Assembly: GCA_947377275.1 (NCBI GenBank)
Contig: CANCFV010000012.1
Location: 1-55,306, forward strand
Reading direction: 5' to 3'
Source: Burkholderiales bacterium
GTDB taxonomy: Bacteria > Pseudomonadota > Gammaproteobacteria > Burkholderiales > Burkholderiaceae_C
Length of the DNA stretch: 55,306 nt
Shown here: one piece after another, positions 45,658 through 53,314 of the stretch
Layout: each line of letters begins with the position of its first letter
How positions within the stretch are numbered: position 1 is the first letter of the stretch
Notes under the pieces: generated by a model
The model's input: only the letters and a program-made list of their open reading frames with translations
Database searches by the model: none
What the model was told of the DNA's origin: nothing
Position numbers and translations under genes: made by a program

Positions 45658-47115
45658 TCAATCAGTGCGCGCGTTTCGCCAAGCATGCACGCGCATTTTG
45701 ATCGCCATGGCCTCGTGCGGTTGCAACTGGGTTCGGTATAGCAGTCCGGCAAATACACACAACAGCACCAGTTTCGATGACACGCCCAAGGTGCCTGCCA
45801 GGCCTGCGACCTGGAGTGCGGCGAACAAGACGCCCACGCCTACCAGAACGCAAGCGCGACGCATGTCATAACGAACGGGGAAATACGCCTGAGAAATCCT
45901 GTGCGTCATGACGGCACCGATGATGGCGTCGCACAGTTGCAAGATGCAAGCGCCCTGCAAGCCAAAAAACCATATCAATGGCGTCCCCAGAATGGGCAAA
46001 GCCAAACTGCGCACCAGGGTCACACGCACCAGCTTTTGCGTGTCTTTGCTGACCAAAATGCCCGTTTGCAAAATGTAGATCAGCATCTGGATGCTCGCGG
46101 CCATCACCAACAAAGGCATCAGTGCAGCGGCGCCGGCGTACTCCGGTGTGGCCACCCAATGCAAAACATCCTCTGTGAAGTAGATGATGGCCAGGCTGAT
46201 GAAAGCCAATGCGGCGGACACGTAGCGCATGATGTTGGCCTGCAACTCAGCCGCATCAGGGCCTTTCATCACGCTGAACCGGAATGCGCCATACGCCCGG
46301 TTGAAGGGTTCGCCGAGCAAATCAGAAATCAATTTGGAAAACTTGGTTGCCAGCGCGTAAACGCCCAAGGCCTCGATCGAGAGCATCCGGTTGAGCGCAA
46401 ACTTGTCGAAGTTACCGGCAGCGGCACCAATGATGCTGATGTACAAAAAGGGCAGGCTGTACTTCAACACCGGAAACAGCTTGTCAGATTGGAAGCTGAG
46501 GCCGCACTGGCGCAACGTATAGCCCCCCACAATCAGCCAGCCAAGGGCGACGGCCAAGAAGTTACCCGCCAAGACGCCATCCACACCCATGTTGAAATGT
46601 GACAGCAGCAGTGCGTTGGCTGTGCACTGCACCACGAGTTTGGCGAACGAGACGCTGATGAACAGCACCGACATTTCCTTGGCACGGAGATACGAAATAC
46701 CGACTTGCCCCGACAACTCCAAAACCAGGGTCATCAAGACCAGCATCAGCCCCGTGGATGACGGTGCCCGTCCGAGCACATGTGTGGCCAATGGCTGCGC
46801 AACCAGCCCGATCAACGCAGCGCCAGCACCACAAATCACAAGCGATGCCATCAAGTTCGTGCTTACCAATGCTTTCCGATCCTCCTCCCGGTCATGGTCG
46901 AAGTAAAAACGCAAGGTCGCGTGTGCAATCCCCACGGAAAGCAGGCTGGAAACCACGGCCGAGATGGAATAGAAAATCTCTAAGGCACCGTAATCGCCAA
47001 CGCTGAGGTAGCGGGTGTAGAGCGGCAGCAGCAAAAATGCCCCCACCCGGTTGAGCGCATTGCCAAAAGCGTAAATGGCTGAATGCTTGAAAAAACGACT
47101 TAACGAACCACTCAT
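45658..47115 (-). CDS. Wzx-like polysaccharide flippase (MATE/MVF family)
   Basis: The 485-residue protein has about 14 hydrophobic helices and the polysaccharide-biosynthesis entry SRFFKHSAIYAFGNALNRVGAFLLLPLYTRYL at the start. The polar remainder matches lipid-linked oligosaccharide flippases. It would turn the lipid-linked repeat to the periplasm. Start: ATG at 47115, preceded by AGAAGGG; a GTG/ATG further upstream adds 19 basic residues that do not belong to the family. It is divergent from the second NodB gene. Confidence 0.87.
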   Translation of the reverse strand: MSGSLSRFFKHSAIYAFGNALNRVGAFLLLPLYTRYLSVGDYGALEIFYSISAVVSSLLSVGIAHATLRFYFDHDREEDRKALVSTNLMASLVICGAGAALIGLVAQPLATHVLGRAPSSTGLMLVLMTLVLELSGQVGISYLRAKEMSVLFISVSFAKLVVQCTANALLLSHFNMGVDGVLAGNFLAVALGWLIVGGYTLRQCGLSFQSDKLFPVLKYSLPFLYISIIGAAAGNFDKFALNRMLSIEALGVYALATKFSKLISDLLGEPFNRAYGAFRFSVMKGPDAAELQANIMRYVSAALAFISLAIIYFTEDVLHWVATPEYAGAAALMPLLVMAASIQMLIYILQTGILVSKDTQKLVRVTLVRSLALPILGTPLIWFFGLQGACILQLCDAIIGAVMTHRISQAYFPVRYDMRRACVLVGVGVLFAALQVAGLAGTLGVSSKLVLLCVFAGLLYRTQLQPHEAMAIKMRVHAWRNARTD

Positions 47116-47403
47116 GAACCGAGCCCTTCTGGGAACCTTGCGCTGGCCTCGCTTGAGGCACTTTCTGCTCACGTGTCAGAGCACACACCCATGCAAGGGA
47201 GTCAGTCCAGTGGACGTGAGGCTGGCATTGTCAGCGCGGGTATCATGCCTGACAACAGCCCTGATCCAGCACGCTTCTGACGGTCTTCGGCCGTCATTAC
47301 CCCTCACCCTCGTCGACATGCCCGGCTCGCCCCAAAGACACACAAACCCGCCCGACACCTGCGGGGTTTGCGCCACGTCTAAATGCGCCGTCGAGGTCCC
47401 CCG
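47116..47403. other. 288-bp divergent intergenic region with inverted repeats
   Basis: The gap between the flippase and the NodB-type gene has TTGTCAG (47228-47234) and CTGACAA (47249-47255), a perfect 7-bp inverted repeat with a 14-base spacer containing TATCAT, and a smaller hairpin TGACGG/CCGTCA (47278-47283 and 47291-47296). No gene is supported. Confidence 0.5.
47228..47255. promoter_or_regulatory. Candidate operator: long-spaced inverted repeat
   Basis: TTGTCAG and CTGACAA are separated by 14 bases in a divergent promoter region of two polysaccharide genes. The spacer could hold a -10 (TATCAT, 47241-47246), though no matching -35 is present. Confidence 0.35.
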
Positions 47404-48441
47404 ATGATGGGAAAGAAGGAAGCCTTGGGCAATCTGCTCGGCATCAGCGGCGTGTCTGGCCTGGCATTGAAGCTGCTCAATGGCGCCGACCATCGCCTGA
47501 TGGTGCTGGCTTACCACCGCGTGGTGGACATGGGAGACGAAGACCGATTTCTGCAAGACCCAGAACTCGTGAGTGCCACGGTCGGTGACTTCGAACGCCA
47601 GATGCGTTTCGTCCGAGACCATTGCCATCCACTCACACTGGCCGAGGTGATCAAGCACCTCGACAAACGCACCCCGCTGCCCCCCCGCAGCGTGGCCATC
47701 ACTTTCGACGACGGGCACATCGACAACCACACGCACGCTTTTCCGGTGCTTCGCGAGCTGGGCTTGTCGGCGTGCATTTTCTTGTCGACCGACTACATCG
47801 GCAGCAAGCACATGTTCTGGTTTGACCGTGTTGCCTTCCTGATCAACGCCGCGCCAAGTGGCCAGTGGTGGCTGGGCGGCTGCGACGTTGTGCTTGATGA
47901 AACCCGCGCATCTCGGCGGCAGGCCGCGGGCCAATTGCTCAGGGCGCTCAAACGCGTGCCCAACCAGGAACGACTGGACGTGCTGAATCAGCTGGAAAAT
48001 GCCTTCGCCGAGCATGTCCAGCCAGGAACCGAGCCTCAACGGTCCGCCATGGACTGGGATGAAGTGCGCGAAATGCACAAGGCAGGCATCGAGTTTGGCT
48101 CCCACACTTGCTCTCACCCTATCCTGACCCAGTTGGACGACGTCGGCCTGCGTTTGGAATTGACCCAATCGCGACGGGTGCTGGAGCGCGAACTAGGCTG
48201 CAGCGTCGACACCATTGCGTACCCCGTTGGCAAAGTGGGCGCGTTCGACGAACAAGTGATCGCGGCCAGCGAAGCGGCCGGCTATCGCTTGGGCCTGTCC
48301 TACGAATCTGGCGTGAACCTGCTGCACCCCAAGGGGCAAGCGGCAGAGCACCTGTATGGGCTCAAGCGACTGGCAGTCGAGCGCTACACCAGTTTTGCGT
48401 TCTTCAAATCGATGCTGGCTTTCCCAGCCTTGCTGAGCTGA
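47404..48441 (+). CDS. NodB-family polysaccharide deacetylase (long form)
   Basis: The 345-residue protein has LMVLAYHRV (32-40), ITFDDGHIDNH (99-109) and a late FGSHTCSHPIL with the second metal histidine pair, then TIAYPVGKVGAFDEQV. The middle insertion (about 125-210) separates the two metal motifs, unlike the short NodB protein at 38279. No signal peptide is apparent. It probably removes acetyl groups from a sugar polymer or intermediate. Start: ATG at 47404; the next ATG is at 47407. The methyltransferase/kinase gene follows 27 bases later. Confidence 0.85.
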   Translation: MMGKKEALGNLLGISGVSGLALKLLNGADHRLMVLAYHRVVDMGDEDRFLQDPELVSATVGDFERQMRFVRDHCHPLTLAEVIKHLDKRTPLPPRSVAITFDDGHIDNHTHAFPVLRELGLSACIFLSTDYIGSKHMFWFDRVAFLINAAPSGQWWLGGCDVVLDETRASRRQAAGQLLRALKRVPNQERLDVLNQLENAFAEHVQPGTEPQRSAMDWDEVREMHKAGIEFGSHTCSHPILTQLDDVGLRLELTQSRRVLERELGCSVDTIAYPVGKVGAFDEQVIAASEAAGYRLGLSYESGVNLLHPKGQAAEHLYGLKRLAVERYTSFAFFKSMLAFPALLS

Positions 48442-48468
48442 GTACAAATTGACGCACAGGACCCTCCA

Positions 48469-50175
48469 GTGATCCCCGTTTCGCAAACGGACACCTATGT
48501 GTTTTGGACGCACGCTGAAGCCGCGGGCTGGATGCATGTGCTGCCCCCCCTGCATGAGACGCGGGTGCTTTGTGTCGACCCCAAGGGGGCTGTGGCCTGG
48601 AGTTTGAAACGAGAGGCTCGTCAGGTGACATGCCTTTCAGCCCCGCCGTCTTGGGCATGGCCTCAAGGCACTGAGTGCCAACAACTGCCCGGGCTGGATT
48701 GCTTGACGCTGGAAGTGCTACTGCGCGAGAGCCGCGCGCAAGGCTTCGAGCCCTACGATGGCCTGGTCATACACGACGTCTTGGGCGCCCATGCGGGGCC
48801 AGATGCCGACGCCACACTGAAGGCCCTGCTCGATGCACATGGGCAGTGGCTCAAGCCCGGCGGCTGGGTTTATGTGGGCGCAGCCAACCCCCGCTCGCTC
48901 AACACCTGGCAAGAGAGGCTGCGTAAGCGGGCGCCTCAAGCACGCAAGGCCTTGTCTCGCCCAAAACTCATCGCCCTGTTGCGAGCCGCGGGCCTTGGGC
49001 AATGCATCACGCACCCCTACCTGATCGAACACGGCAAGGTCAGCGAAGTGATTCCGCCATCGGGCTACCGTTCGACCAAAAACAGCGAGCGACGGTCTGA
49101 AAAAATCAAATCTCTGGCCTATGGTCGGTGGACTGCTGCGGCACTGAGCCCGGCCTATGGGGTGCTGGCGAGCGCTCAAAAGCAAGCTCTGCGCAGCTCA
49201 CTGGACGCGCTGCTCGACACCCTGGGTGCCTTGCGGCAGCCTCCAGGGAGCGCACCGGCCCCGGCGATCTTGAAACAGTACCTTGTGTTCAATGGGCACA
49301 AGGCGATCGTAACGCTCGGCCCGCGCGGACGAGATGACCGTGACGTTGTGGCGGTGCTGACAGGCGATGCACTGGCCACAGGGGGGCGCACCAAAGAGGC
49401 GCCGTTTTTGTCCATGCTTTCCAAACAGCGTGGCGTGGCCAACATGGTGCCCCTGCTGCTCAAGCAAATGCCATGGGGCGCAGGCCAATGCTTTGTGATG
49501 AATCGCATCCTGGGCGTGACACTGGATCAGCCCATCCCACAGTTGGGCGCCCTGACCGAACGGGCGGCCGCGTTCATCACCGATTGGCACGCGCACAACC
49601 ACGAGATGGTCGTGATGGATGAGGCCAAAGTCGATGCCCTGATCACGCCTTTGGTCAAAAGCGCCAGCGTGCGCAATCCCATGCTGGCAGACACGTTCAA
49701 TGCCTTGTACATCGAGTTGCGTTCACAACTCCTGGGCCGAGCCCTGCCGCTGGTGCTTCAGCACGGAGACTTCAAGGTCGAGAATGTCATTTACGATCCA
49801 CGCCGTTTGGACCTGCGCGCCGTGATCGACTGGGAGCACGCCAGTTCGCCCGGACTGCCCTTGCTGGACCTGCAATACCTGCTGGTCTACAACCGCATCA
49901 TCTCGGGCGCACACTGGTCAGACGCTTTGCGTCCGTCGATCGTCGAAGACCAATGGGCACCCGAAGAAAGTGACATGCTGCAGACCTATGTCACGCGCGT
50001 GGGACTCGCCTCGGATCTGGTTCCTGCCATGCGGGCGATGTTCATGGTCCATCACCTTGGACGAAGGCTGCACATTCCCCAAGACACTGACCTACAAAAC
50101 AAGGTCAAGGCCTTGCTGACAGCGCTGCTGACTGCACTCAGCGGTGCAGGCCAAGCGAACCGGCCATCGCCTTGA
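48469..50175 (+). CDS. Methyltransferase-like domain fused to APH-family phosphotransferase
   Basis: The 568-residue protein has two parts. Residues 1-190 resemble a SAM methyltransferase-like Rossmann fold (TRVLCVDPKG, YDGLVIHDVLG, WLKPGGWVYVGAANP) but lack a clear glycine-rich SAM loop. Residues 255-568 are an aminoglycoside-phosphotransferase/choline-kinase-like domain: QHGDFKVEN (431-439, catalytic Asp434, Asn439) and VIDWEHA (metal Asp454). It probably phosphorylates a small sugar or alcohol rather than an antibiotic. The pairing suggests modification of a polysaccharide component. It overlaps a convergent glycosyltransferase gene by 38 bases. Confidence 0.75.
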   Translation: MIPVSQTDTYVFWTHAEAAGWMHVLPPLHETRVLCVDPKGAVAWSLKREARQVTCLSAPPSWAWPQGTECQQLPGLDCLTLEVLLRESRAQGFEPYDGLVIHDVLGAHAGPDADATLKALLDAHGQWLKPGGWVYVGAANPRSLNTWQERLRKRAPQARKALSRPKLIALLRAAGLGQCITHPYLIEHGKVSEVIPPSGYRSTKNSERRSEKIKSLAYGRWTAAALSPAYGVLASAQKQALRSSLDALLDTLGALRQPPGSAPAPAILKQYLVFNGHKAIVTLGPRGRDDRDVVAVLTGDALATGGRTKEAPFLSMLSKQRGVANMVPLLLKQMPWGAGQCFVMNRILGVTLDQPIPQLGALTERAAAFITDWHAHNHEMVVMDEAKVDALITPLVKSASVRNPMLADTFNALYIELRSQLLGRALPLVLQHGDFKVENVIYDPRRLDLRAVIDWEHASSPGLPLLDLQYLLVYNRIISGAHWSDALRPSIVEDQWAPEESDMLQTYVTRVGLASDLVPAMRAMFMVHHLGRRLHIPQDTDLQNKVKALLTALLTALSGAGQANRPSP

Positions 50176-51073
50176 GCAGCACCTTGATCGAGTCGCTGCG
50201 CCACCCGCTGCGCCATGGCAAAGCAGGTGCGAGCGCTTGGCGATATTGACCGATCAACACATGGGTTTGCGCGGCCTCCAATTGCGCGTGTTGAAGCATT
50301 TCTCGCCTGACCGACGGCCACACGGCACGCAACCATGGCGCACGGCTTTGAACCAAGTCGTCCATGCGCTGGACCAGTTGAACACGCCCATCGAACATGC
50401 GTTGCACGTTCTTGGAGATGTTGTTGCCATGAACCCGATAGATGGCCAGGCTCTGTGCTTGGTAATGAAACTGGCGCTCGTTGACCAGCCAACGACACCA
50501 CATTTCTTTGTCTTCGACGCTGCGGAACTTCGGGTCAAAAAAACCGATGTCGGCACCCGCAGACCGCCTGATCATCACGGTATTGACCGCCACGTAATTG
50601 CTTTTCAGCATGCCAACGCATGCATCGAGCAATGACTGCTCGTTGACTTTGAGTGGCCTGGGCTCCCTTTTCTGCACCTGGGACGAGTCATCTCCCTGAA
50701 GCAAGTCAGACGATGCGTGCAACAAGGCCACCTTGGGGTGGGCCTGGATGTGATCGAGTTGCACCTGCAGCTTGTGGGGATACCAGAGGTCATCCGAGTC
50801 CAGGAAGGCGATGAACGGCGCGTCCGACGAGGCAATGCCCAGGTTACGCGCAGCTGGCATGCCTTGGTTCACGCTTTCGATGTAAGTGACGCGTGGCTCA
50901 TTGAGATCGACCAGCCAGGCCTTGAACGCCGCCGTGTAATCGGCCGCAGAGCCATCGTTGACAAGCACCACGCGCCAATCGGCCACCGTCTGGTCCTGGA
51001 CGCTTTTGACAGCCGCCTGGACGTAGGCCAGCTTCGTGTTGTAGACAGGGATGATGACGTCAACGATCGGCAT
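50138..51073 (-). CDS. GT2-family glycosyltransferase
   Basis: The 311-residue protein is a classic GT-A enzyme: MPIVDVIIPVYNTKLAYVQ (1-19), VLVNDGSAAD, NQGMPAARNLGIASSD and FLDSDDLW with the metal-binding D-x-D. No membrane segment is obvious. It should add a single sugar to the polysaccharide precursor. Start: ATG at 51073; earlier in-frame codons lie in the tRNA and terminator region. Its 3' end overlaps the convergent kinase fusion. Confidence 0.87.
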   Translation of the reverse strand: MPIVDVIIPVYNTKLAYVQAAVKSVQDQTVADWRVVLVNDGSAADYTAAFKAWLVDLNEPRVTYIESVNQGMPAARNLGIASSDAPFIAFLDSDDLWYPHKLQVQLDHIQAHPKVALLHASSDLLQGDDSSQVQKREPRPLKVNEQSLLDACVGMLKSNYVAVNTVMIRRSAGADIGFFDPKFRSVEDKEMWCRWLVNERQFHYQAQSLAIYRVHGNNISKNVQRMFDGRVQLVQRMDDLVQSRAPWLRAVWPSVRREMLQHAQLEAAQTHVLIGQYRQALAPALPWRSGWRSDSIKVLLKAMAGSLGLHR

Positions 51074-51125
51074 GGCGGGACACCTGTTGGTTCTGTTGGG
51101 CGCCGGGTCAATGGGGCCCAGAAAC

Positions 51126-51153
51126 AAAAAAGCCCAGTCGGAAGGACTGGGCT
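51126..51153 (-). terminator. Intrinsic terminator of tRNA-Thr
   Basis: AGCCCAGTC, a GGAAG loop and GACTGGGCT form a 9-bp perfect stem (51131-51153). Leftward it is followed by TTTTTTGTTTC, an ideal terminator for the leftward tRNA. The leftward glycosyltransferase therefore needs its own promoter or readthrough. Confidence 0.85.
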
Positions 51154-51169
51154 GAATCGATGATTGAAA

Positions 51170-51245
51170 TGGTGCCGGAGAAAGGAATCGAACCCTCGAC
51201 CTTCTCATTACGAATGAGCTGCTCTACCGACTGAGCTACACCGGC
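51170..51245 (-). tRNA. tRNA-Thr (CGT anticodon)
   Basis: On the minus strand a 76-base cloverleaf begins GCCGGTG and ends with encoded CCA. The anticodon loop is TTCGTAA with anticodon CGT, reading ACG (Thr). The D-arm GCTCAGTCGGTAGAGC and T-arm GAGGGTTCGATTCCTTT are standard. The 27/43 G-A mismatch also occurs in E. coli tRNA-Thr(CGT). It lies inside the polysaccharide region, between a glycosyltransferase and a deacetylase. Confidence 0.95.
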
Positions 51246-51282
51246 TTCCACACACAGGCATTGCTGCTTTGGTGAGACCGAC

Positions 51283-51288
51283 ATTATA
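51283..51288 (-). promoter_or_regulatory. Perfect -10 of tRNA-Thr promoter
   Basis: TATAAT on the minus strand lies 37 bases before the mature tRNA. A -35 would overlap the end of the deacetylase gene; none matches well at 16-18 bases. Confidence 0.6.
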
Positions 51289-51300
51289 GCCCGAATTCAG

Positions 51301-52152
51301 TCAGTGAGCGGCAAAACCAAAAACACGGTCTACCCGATCCCATTGGAAGTCTTGCACCAAACGGCGCAGACGTCCTTCGGTACGCCCCAGGTTCACGTAG
51401 TGGCGGAAGCGGGTCTTGAGGTCGACGCCACTCACTTTGGGCTGTTCGGGGTCGAACTCCCAGGGGTGCGTGTAAAAGATGGCCGGCTTGCGGTCGTCTT
51501 GGTTGACTCGGTTGATGGCCCAACGCGACGCCGCGTATGGCAAGAGGCGGAAATAGCCCCCACCACCTGCAGGCAGGTTCCGCCCGAAAGCGCGCGCCGT
51601 GGTCACCGGGATTTCAGTGAGCTGACCGCCCGGGCTGTAAGGAAAGCGCGGGGCATCGGGCATGCCGTAGTGGTCGTGATGGACTGGGTAGACGCTGGAG
51701 CTGTAACGGTAGCCCGCTTCTTCGAGGCAATCAAAGGCCCACAGGTTTTCTTCGCTGATCGAAAAGCTGGGGGCGCGGTAGCCTTGAACAGGCTGCCCGG
51801 AGATGTCTTGCAAGATGACCTTGGCCTTGACGATGTCGGCCAAGAACTCGGCACGCGTTTGCTCAGAGGCGCGCAGGTGGGCATCGCCGTGGCTGGCCAG
51901 CTCGTGACCCTCGGCGACGATGCGTCGCACCATCTCGGGGTGGCGCTGCGCAATCCAGCCCAGCGTGAAGAAGGTGGCCTTCGCACCGTTGTCCGCAAAG
52001 ATACTCAGCAACAAGTCCACATTGCGCTCGATGCGGCAGGGAATGCGATCCCACTCGGCGCGGTCAATGTGCTGCGCCATGGCCGAAACCTGGAAGTAAT
52101 CTTCCACGTCCACGCTCATGGCATTGACGATCTTGTGGGGGGTGCTGGTCAT
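51301..52152 (-). CDS. XrtA-system polysaccharide deacetylase (DUF3473 type)
   Basis: The 283-residue protein matches the exosortase-A-associated deacetylase: AMSVDVEDYFQVSAMA (11-26, metal Asp15/Asp18), a TFFTLGWIAQRHPEMV segment (60-75), HGDAH (His88 and His92), YRAPSFSISEENLWAF, and the C-terminal PAGGGGYFRLLP and FYTHPWEFDPEQP extension. It likely deacetylates a polysaccharide in loci tied to PEP-CTERM/exosortase systems. No exosortase is in the window. Start: ATG at 52152, since the upstream extension is not conserved in type. Confidence 0.9.
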   Translation of the reverse strand: MTSTPHKIVNAMSVDVEDYFQVSAMAQHIDRAEWDRIPCRIERNVDLLLSIFADNGAKATFFTLGWIAQRHPEMVRRIVAEGHELASHGDAHLRASEQTRAEFLADIVKAKVILQDISGQPVQGYRAPSFSISEENLWAFDCLEEAGYRYSSSVYPVHHDHYGMPDAPRFPYSPGGQLTEIPVTTARAFGRNLPAGGGGYFRLLPYAASRWAINRVNQDDRKPAIFYTHPWEFDPEQPKVSGVDLKTRFRHYVNLGRTEGRLRRLVQDFQWDRVDRVFGFAAH

Positions 52153-52264
52153 CCAAAAAGTATAGCCGGCCCCCCTTCGCGAGTCGCCCTTCAATCAGGG
52201 GCTCGCACGCGCTGGCGTGGCGTCGGTTGTGCGACGGTTCACACATCCGCCACCCAGGCGAGAC

Positions 52265-53269
52265 TCACTGGGCTTCGCGGTGATACGCCGTGACGCGATC
52301 GACCTCGTTCTTCGAGCCCAACACGACGCTGACGCGCTCGTGCAACTGCCCGGGCTGCAGATCCAGGATGCGCTGCAAACCATTGGTCGAAGCACCACCG
52401 GCTTGCTCAACCAAGAAACTCATGGGGTTGGCTTCGTACAGCAGGCGCAGCTTGCCAGGCTTGGTCGGCTCGCGCTTGTCCCAGGGGTACATGAACACGC
52501 CGCCACGGGTCAGGATGCGGTGCACGTCGGCCACCATCGAGGCCACCCAGCGCATGTTGAAGTCTTTGCCGCGAGCGCCTTCTTTGCCTTGCAAGCACTC
52601 GTCGATGTAGCGCTTGACCGGGTCGGCCCAGTGGCGCATGTTCGACATGTTGATGGCGAACTCTTTGGTGTCTGCAGGGATCTGGACTTGGTCTTGGGTG
52701 AGCACGAACGAGCCTTGCTCGCGGTCCAGCGTGAACATCGCCACGCCCTGCCCCACCGTCAACACCAGGGTGGTCTGGGGGCCGTAAACGCAGTAGCCAG
52801 CGCACACTTGCTCGGTGCCAGCTTGCAAGAAGCTGTCGTTGCTGACCTCACCACCTTGGTGCTTGAGCACCGAGAAAATGGTGCCAATGCTGACGTTGAC
52901 GTCGATGTTGGACGAGCCATCAAGGGGGTCGAACAGCAGCAGGTATTCGCCTTGCGGGTAATGCAAAGGCACGGCGTGCATGTCGTCCATCTCTTCAGAG
53001 GCCATGCCAGCCAAGTGGCCGCCCCATTCGTTGGCTTCGATCAGCACATCGTTGGCAATGATGTCCAGCTTCTTTTGGACTTCGCCTTGCACGTTCTCGC
53101 TGCCGGCGGTGCCCAGCACATCACCCAAAGCGCCCTTGTTCACGCTGATGGCGATGCTCTTGCAAGCACGAGCGACCACCTCGATGAGCAGGCGCAATTG
53201 AGGGGGCAACTGGGCAGTGCCACGTTGCTGTTCGATCAGGTACTGCGTGAGGCTGATGCGTTTGGACAT
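52265..53269 (-). CDS. fbp: Fructose-1,6-bisphosphatase, class I
   Basis: Fbp removes the 1-phosphate from fructose 1,6-bisphosphate in gluconeogenesis. The 334-residue protein has the class I signature [20 protein letters not shown] (Mg-binding D-x-D-G-S-S) and the downstream [19 protein letters not shown] substrate segment. In an Entner-Doudoroff organism it supplies hexose phosphates, useful for the sugar nucleotides of the neighbouring polysaccharide locus. It is leftward, 45 bases after pepN. Confidence 0.95.
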   Translation of the reverse strand: MSKRISLTQYLIEQQRGTAQLPPQLRLLIEVVARACKSIAISVNKGALGDVLGTAGSENVQGEVQKKLDIIANDVLIEANEWGGHLAGMASEEMDDMHAVPLHYPQGEYLLLFDPLDGSSNIDVNVSIGTIFSVLKHQGGEVSNDSFLQAGTEQVCAGYCVYGPQTTLVLTVGQGVAMFTLDREQGSFVLTQDQVQIPADTKEFAINMSNMRHWADPVKRYIDECLQGKEGARGKDFNMRWVASMVADVHRILTRGGVFMYPWDKREPTKPGKLRLLYEANPMSFLVEQAGGASTNGLQRILDLQPGQLHERVSVVLGSKNEVDRVTAYHREAQ

Positions 53270-53314
53270 GTTGAAGACTCAAAGAAGAGATGTGAAAAAA
53301 AAGAGGCGCCGGGC

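Noticed and set aside
44358-45758. A 466-codon leftward frame opposite the O-antigen ligase-like gene
   Set aside because: It is antisense to a membrane protein with clear family motifs; its His/Gln-rich composition is typical of shadow frames in GC-rich DNA.
48469-50175. Antibiotic-resistance aminoglycoside phosphotransferase
   Set aside because: The kinase motifs are shared by many small-molecule kinases, and the fusion and polysaccharide context argue against a resistance role.
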